A model generated the notes under the pieces. The model saw nothing but the letters and a program-made list of their open reading frames with translations, did no database searches and had not been told where the DNA came from. From assembly GCA_964493515.1 (NCBI GenBank), contig CAZBNJ010000004.1, forward strand, positions 1-63,154: a DNA stretch of 63,154 bases. Reading direction: 5' to 3'. This stretch comes from CANRIN01 sp964493515 (lineage in GTDB: Bacteria; Bacillota; Clostridia; Oscillospirales; JAAYOS01). The position numbers and the translations under genes were made by a program. This document shows positions 59,406 through 63,154 of the stretch, piece by piece. Within the stretch, counting starts at the first letter, position 1. Every line of letters begins with the position of its first letter.

Positions 59406-59863
59406 TACTTATCGTCCCCCGAAAGCTGATTTATCTCGCGCAGGAAGGTGTCCACGTCCTTGAACTGGCGATAGACCGACACAAAGCGCAGATACGCGAC
59501 CTTGTCGATGCCCTTTATCTCGTCGAGCACCATCTCGCCTATCTCGCTGGACGGCACCTCGTGGGACAGATAGTTCTGCAGCTTCTGCTCGATGCTGGAC
59601 ACAGCCTCGACCAGGCGATCGAGCGTGACCGAGCGCTTTTCAAACGCGCGCAGCATTGCGCTGAGCACCTTTTCGCGATCGAACTGCTCACGCGAGCCGT
59701 CCTTTTTGATGACGATTATCGGCATACGCTCGACAGTCTCGTAAGTAGTGAATCGACGGCCGCACTCAAGACATTCGCGTCTACGGCGGATGCTCGCGCC
59801 CTCCTCGGCGGGTCGGCTGTCGACCACCTTGCTGTCGGTATGACCGCAATACGGACACTTCAT
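59405..59863 (-). CDS. nrdR: Transcriptional repressor NrdR
   Basis: This is a nucleotide-sensing repressor of ribonucleotide reductase genes. The N-terminal zinc ribbon CPYCGHTDSKVVDSRPAEEG...CLECGRRFTTYE and the ATP-cone (VIKKDGSREQFDREKVLSAM) are complete. 152 residues. The start at 59863 has TTGGAGG upstream; the frame's 25-residue extension is not used. No ribonucleotide reductase gene is in the window. Confidence 0.95.
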   Translation of the reverse strand: MKCPYCGHTDSKVVDSRPAEEGASIRRRRECLECGRRFTTYETVERMPIIVIKKDGSREQFDREKVLSAMLRAFEKRSVTLDRLVEAVSSIEQKLQNYLSHEVPSSEIGEMVLDEIKGIDKVAYLRFVSVYRQFKDVDTFLREINQLSGDDK

Positions 59864-59888
59864 AACCAAAACCTCCAATATTTTGCGG

Positions 59889-59917
59889 TTTATTCGCAAA
59901 TAATGTTCTGATATAAT
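59889..59917 (+). promoter_or_regulatory. Extended -10 promoter for the small membrane protein gene
   Basis: TGA-TATAAT at 59909-59917 is an extended -10 element; a weak TTTATT lies 17 bases upstream at 59889-59894. Confidence 0.6.
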
Positions 59918-59955
59918 GGATCTGTGTACGAAATCCATGAAAGGACTACATAGCG

Positions 59956-60189
59956 ATGAAAAGAGAACTTCCCTGCCGTGCGGCTGTCGAGATAGCTGCG
60001 CGCGGTCTGCAACTGGTGTGCGTGCTGCTCTTTTGTACGCTCATGCTTCTATTATACACCGAAACTGCCGATTTTCAAGTGCAAATCGCACTTTTGCACG
60101 GCGCAGACGAGTTTTGCTCGATAGGATCGTCGGCGCTTTTGCTGACGGCTATCGGTTCGGTGATCGTTCAGGACAGGCTCAGCCGATAA
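59956..60189 (+). CDS. Small two-helix membrane protein
   Basis: This is a 77-residue hydrophobic protein with helices at about 18-36 (LQLVCVLLFCTLMLLLY) and 55-70 (IGSSALLLTAIGSVIV). The function is unknown. GAAAGGAC lies 12-16 bases upstream, so the start is plausible but weak. Confidence 0.55.
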   Translation: MKRELPCRAAVEIAARGLQLVCVLLFCTLMLLLYTETADFQVQIALLHGADEFCSIGSSALLLTAIGSVIVQDRLSR

Positions 60190-60216
60190 TTATTTGGCAA
60201 TTTTGCATATTTTTAC

Positions 60217-60245
60217 TTGCAAATTCTGACGACTAATCGTATAAT
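60217..60245 (+). promoter_or_regulatory. Sigma-A-type promoter for the kinase-like/epimerase genes
   Basis: TTGCAA at 60217-60222, 17 bases, TATAAT at 60240-60245. Confidence 0.85.
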
Positions 60246-60281
60246 ATAGTTGTACCATAAGCAAAAAAGGAGGCGCACACA

Positions 60282-60896
60282 ATGATAGTTACGATAAATC
60301 GTCAGTACGGAAGCGGCGGCCGCGAGATCGGTCAGAAACTCGCCGAAAAGCTGGGCATAAGCTTCTACGATAAGGAGCTTATCTCGATTGCCGCAAAGGA
60401 CAGCGGATTTGCCGAAGCGCTGTTTGAAAACGCGGACGAGAAGCCCTCCAACAGCCTGCTCTACTCGATAGTCAGCGGAAGCTACAACCCGCGAGCCTGG
60501 TTCTTCGGCGGCACCGACATCCTGACGAACGACACGCTTTTTAACATCCAGGCGGAGGTCATCCGTAAGGTGGCGGCAAAGCCGTGCGTCATCGTCGGTC
60601 GCTGCGCGGACTTCATCCTGCGCGAGCACAAGGACCTGTTTACCGTCTATACGCGCGCGTCGCAGGAGGCTCGCATCAAGTTTGTCGCCGACGCGAACCC
60701 GAAATATTCGCAGAAGGACTGCGAGAACTACATCAAGAAGATGGACAAGAGCCGCACCAACTATTACAGCTACTACACCAATCGCGTGTGGGACAGCGCG
60801 CAGAACTATGATCTGTGCATAAACACCGACAAGGTGAGTATCGACAAGTCGGTCGAGCTGATAATCAAGGCTCTCGAGATGGCGGGGCTGAAATAA
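60282..60896 (+). CDS. Cytidylate kinase-like family protein
   Basis: This is a P-loop protein of the cytidylate-kinase-like family found in Clostridia. The loop is NRQYGSGGREIGQKLAEKLG, and FYDKELISIAA and VGRCADFIL follow. 204 residues. The true substrate is unproven; it is not the housekeeping Cmk. It has a clean promoter and AGGAGGCG before the ATG. Confidence 0.9.
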   Translation: MIVTINRQYGSGGREIGQKLAEKLGISFYDKELISIAAKDSGFAEALFENADEKPSNSLLYSIVSGSYNPRAWFFGGTDILTNDTLFNIQAEVIRKVAAKPCVIVGRCADFILREHKDLFTVYTRASQEARIKFVADANPKYSQKDCENYIKKMDKSRTNYYSYYTNRVWDSAQNYDLCINTDKVSIDKSVELIIKALEMAGLK

Positions 60897-60898
60897 AT

Positions 60899-61894
60899 AT
60901 GCGCATACTGTTTATCGGCGGGACCGGACTTATCAGTTCCGCCGTTACTCCGCGACTGCTCGCGGCGGATAACGAGGTCTTTCTGCTCAACCGCGGCTCA
61001 AAGCGTGAGTTTGAGGCGCTGGGCGCAAAATATCTGATAGCCGACGTACACGACGAATCCGCCGTGCGCGCGGCTGTCGGCACGCTCGAATTCGACTGCG
61101 TGGTCGACTGGATAGCCTATGAGCCCGCTGACGTGGAGCGCGACTATCGCCTGTTCGCGGGACGGACAAAGCAGTACATATTCATATCATCCGCGTCGGC
61201 GTACACAAAGCCGATAACCTCCTACCCCATCACCGAGTCGACGCCGCTCGGCAATCGCTTCTGGGACTACTCCCAAAAGAAAGCCGACTGCGAGCGCGTG
61301 CTGTTCGACCATTTCCAGAGCGACGGCTTTCCGGTCACTGTTGTGCGTCCGTCGCACACCTACGGTCCGGGCAAAATGATAGTCCCGCTCAGCGGCGCAA
61401 AGACCCAGTGGACGTATGTGCAGCGTATGCTTGACGGCAAGCCGACGGTCGTTCACGGGGACGGTCGGTCGCTGTGGACGGTCACCTTCAACACCGACTT
61501 TGCAAAGGCGATAATCGGGCTTATCGGTAATTTCCAGGCGATAGGCCACGCGTTCCACATCACGTCGGACGAGGCGCTCGAGTGGGACAGGATAATCGAG
61601 ATACAGTGCGGGATCCTCGGCGTTGAGCCTAATATCGTCCACATTCCGAGCGATTATATCGCGAAAAAGATGCCCGAATTCAGCGGCGGATTGCTCGGCG
61701 ACAAGGCGGAGAGCGTTGTGTTCGACACGACAAAGATAAAGCGGTTCGTGCCGTCGTTCATCTGTACCACGCCGTTCAGCCTCGGCGCGCGTATCTCGAT
61801 AGACGCGCTCATGCGAGGCGAGCACACCGTCGACGACGCGTACAACGCCAAGATCGATGCGTTTGTGGACGACTGGCTTGAGCGCACGAAGTAG
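60899..61894 (+). CDS. NAD-dependent epimerase/dehydratase (extended SDR)
   Basis: This is a 331-residue extended short-chain dehydrogenase. The NAD loop is GGTGLISSAV, the catalytic YxxxK is in DYSQKKADCE near residue 125, and RPSHTYGPGK follows. The product could be a nucleotide-sugar epimerase or an mRNA-binding-like SDR; the substrate is unknown. It starts at ATG 60899, 2 bases after the kinase-like gene; the upstream extension overlaps that gene. Confidence 0.87.
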   Translation: MRILFIGGTGLISSAVTPRLLAADNEVFLLNRGSKREFEALGAKYLIADVHDESAVRAAVGTLEFDCVVDWIAYEPADVERDYRLFAGRTKQYIFISSASAYTKPITSYPITESTPLGNRFWDYSQKKADCERVLFDHFQSDGFPVTVVRPSHTYGPGKMIVPLSGAKTQWTYVQRMLDGKPTVVHGDGRSLWTVTFNTDFAKAIIGLIGNFQAIGHAFHITSDEALEWDRIIEIQCGILGVEPNIVHIPSDYIAKKMPEFSGGLLGDKAESVVFDTTKIKRFVPSFICTTPFSLGARISIDALMRGEHTVDDAYNAKIDAFVDDWLERTK

Positions 61895-61913
61895 ATTCAG
61901 GAGGGTTTGCACG

Positions 61914-62357
61914 ATGCAAAACGTAAGGATATATGAGATACCCGACTGCAAAATGGTATCGTCCGGTTGCGGGATGTTTGGAGATGGAGTTCTGGAGCGG
62001 TTCGGCGAGTGGATGGAGACTCTCCCCCGCGCCATCTATCCCATGGATTTTCTGTTCTTCGACGACTCGAAGCAGGGATTTGTCTGGCTCTATGTGTACA
62101 CCGAAGGCATGACCGTGCCGGACGAATTCGAGATAGTCGACTTCAAGGGAGGTCTCTACGCTGTCGCGACCGACATAGACGGCGAGACGGACACCGACGC
62201 GATGAAGACGGAGGTCGACCGATTCCTGAGCGAGCATGGATTTGAACGGGACATGACCCGACCGGAGCTTGGCAATGTCATAACCACTCCGATGGCAAAA
62301 GAGACGCTTGGGTACGACCAGATGGAGTACTGGTCCCCGATAAAGCCGGTAAAATGA
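61914..62357 (+). CDS. GyrI-like/AraC-effector-domain protein
   Basis: This is a 147-residue stand-alone protein resembling the GyrI-like ligand-binding domain (IYEIPDCKMVSSGCGMFGD at the start, FEIVDFKGGLYAVATDIDG in the middle, MEYWSPIKPV at the end). Such domains bind small hydrophobic ligands or hydrolyse them. It starts after AGGAGGG; an earlier frame start at 61857 is inside the epimerase gene. Confidence 0.75.
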   Translation: MQNVRIYEIPDCKMVSSGCGMFGDGVLERFGEWMETLPRAIYPMDFLFFDDSKQGFVWLYVYTEGMTVPDEFEIVDFKGGLYAVATDIDGETDTDAMKTEVDRFLSEHGFERDMTRPELGNVITTPMAKETLGYDQMEYWSPIKPVK

Positions 62358-62418
62358 GGCTGCTGAAAATGTTTGGCAGATAGGTACGACGGGTTGGAAG
62401 TCTGGAAGGAGCCTTATC

Positions 62419-62961
62419 GTGAAGGAGTTTGAGATAAAAGAGTATAATGTGTTTGAAATGTTTAGCCGCCAAATGGCTTTGGTGACCGCCGGAGATATCG
62501 AGAATTTCAACGGCTGTACCATTGGATGGGGCAGCTTGGGAACCATTTGGTCAAGGGCGGGAAACGCAGGGTCGATCGTGACGGTGTACGTCTACCCTTC
62601 GCGCTATACCTGTGAATTTCTTAAAGCGAATGACACCTTTACCGTAAGCTTTTTCCCGCAGGAGTATCGAAAGGCATTGGGTTATATGGGGTCGCATTCC
62701 GGGCGTGATGAGGACAAAGTTAAGGGCGCGGGACTTACCCCCATTTCTATGGGTGAAAGCGTGGGATATAAAGAAGCGGAGCTGACCTTTCTCTGCAAAA
62801 AGCTCTATCAGCATGAGTTTGCAAAAGAGGACTTAGCTGAAGAGATCCACGAATATTATAAAGCCAGCCCGAAGGTCTATCCGCCAGACGCCAACGGCGA
62901 TTGGCAAACGCACTATATGTTTGTCGGAGAGATCATCGATGTAGAGGATAGGCGCCGATAA
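62419..62961 (+). CDS. Flavin reductase-like (FMN-binding split-barrel) protein
   Basis: This is a 180-residue protein with the FMN-binding split-barrel pattern (MALVTAGDIENFNGCTIGWGSLG, VYVYPSRYTCEFLKANDTFTVSFF). Codon use is AT-richer than its neighbours, suggesting acquisition. It starts at GTG 62419 with GGAAGGAG 8 bases upstream. The electron donor and target are unknown. Confidence 0.85.
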   Translation: MKEFEIKEYNVFEMFSRQMALVTAGDIENFNGCTIGWGSLGTIWSRAGNAGSIVTVYVYPSRYTCEFLKANDTFTVSFFPQEYRKALGYMGSHSGRDEDKVKGAGLTPISMGESVGYKEAELTFLCKKLYQHEFAKEDLAEEIHEYYKASPKVYPPDANGDWQTHYMFVGEIIDVEDRRR

Positions 62962-62972
62962 TCGACTGAAGA

Positions 62973-63005
62973 AAATCCCACAGGTCTATGACCTGTGGGA
63001 TTTAA
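62973..63005. terminator. Hairpin between convergent genes, likely terminator
   Basis: AAATCCCACAGGT and ACCTGTGGGATTT pair perfectly around CTATG; short T/A runs lie at the ends on both strands. Confidence 0.75.
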
Positions 63006-63032
63006 TTATGCTGTTTTATCTCGGTCGTGCGC

Positions 63033-63154
63033 TCAATCCTGTGATGTTTCCAGCTTGTACCACACGCCGTTGCAGTTCAGATAGCCGTCCGACGAATAAA
63101 GCAGCGTCTCGCTGTGTCCGTCAGCGTATTCAACGACATATTCGGTTGTGACCG
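63033..63154 (-). CDS. Partial gene, C-terminal end of an unknown protein
   Basis: The last 39 codons of a minus-strand gene run off the window end. They read VTTEYVVEYADGHSETLLYS and then SDGYLNCNGVWYKLETSQD before a TGA. No family is recognised; the hairpin at 62973-63005 is placed where its terminator would be. Confidence 0.6.
   Translation of the reverse strand, partial: VTTEYVVEYADGHSETLLYSSDGYLNCNGVWYKLETSQD

Overview
The window is a chromosomal segment of an endospore-forming, GC-rich member of the Clostridia (Bacillota), probably an anaerobe and probably assembled from a metagenome. Three things point there. Sporulation genes are present (spoIIGA-sigE, the eight-gene spoIIIA operon, yunB-like, spoIID-like, spoIIM-like). 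Several neighbourhoods are typical of Clostridia (queA...tgt-yajC-TIGR04086-SCIFF-SCIFF maturase; spoIIIA...asp23-nusB-xseAB-ispA-dxs-tlyA-argR-recN; spoIIM-xerD). Two 10-N gaps sit inside genes. No tRNA, rRNA, CRISPR, prophage or complete insertion sequence was seen.

Layout. 1-5.3 kb: pgsA, cysE, cysS, polA. 5.3-9.9 kb: a minus-strand lipoprotein of the beta-lactamase fold, then a YwlE-type phosphatase, rimI, tsaD and a membrane protein. 10-18.6 kb: spoIIGA-sigE, lon-engB, yunB-like, a YetF/DUF4363 pair and ligA. 18.7-23.4 kb: spoIIIAA-AH, the feeding-channel proteins made in the mother cell. 23.5-34.3 kb: asp23-like, nusB, a TsaD paralogue, xseA, xseB, ispA, a DUF212 membrane protein, a ~643-nt non-coding RNA, oapA, dxs, tlyA, argR and recN. 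34.4-41.4 kb: an AlkZ-related protein, then minus-strand lysine/diaminopimelate genes (asd, dapA, a HAD phosphatase, dapB) followed by LytTR, DUF3021 and an ABC exporter. 41.6-49 kb: spoIID-like, queA, small proteins, tgt, yajC and the SCIFF ranthipeptide pair. 49-54 kb: spoIIM-like, xerD, a YesL-like protein, an aldo/keto reductase and a second Xer recombinase. 54.6-63.1 kb: a GME-fold protein, a MacB-like permease and its adaptor, small enzymes, nrdR, a cytidylate-kinase-like protein, an epimerase, a GyrI-like protein, a flavin-reductase-like protein and the tail of one more gene.

The most striking element is the non-coding interval at 28.29-28.93 kb. Its two ends are complementary and would close a ~643-nt RNA. 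It has its own sigma-A-type promoter, lies between ispA-DUF212 and dxs, and is followed by a four-helix membrane protein with a DxxxD motif. This is the known arrangement of OLE RNA (ornate, large, extremophilic) and its membrane partner OapA, so I call it an OLE ribonucleoprotein locus. It is a described class, but rare and unusual. The second special system is the six-cysteine SCIFF peptide with its radical-SAM maturase; a terminator-like hairpin lies between the two genes.

Regulatory sequence is readable. I found many TTGNNN-N17-TATAAT-like promoters, one clear 19-bp-spacer promoter with a perfect palindrome (MerR type) before the aldo/keto reductase, a possible operator between asd and spoIID-like, and a 124-bp inverted-repeat element carrying an outward promoter upstream of spoIIM-like. 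All functional calls rest on reading motifs and gene order; no database search was run.
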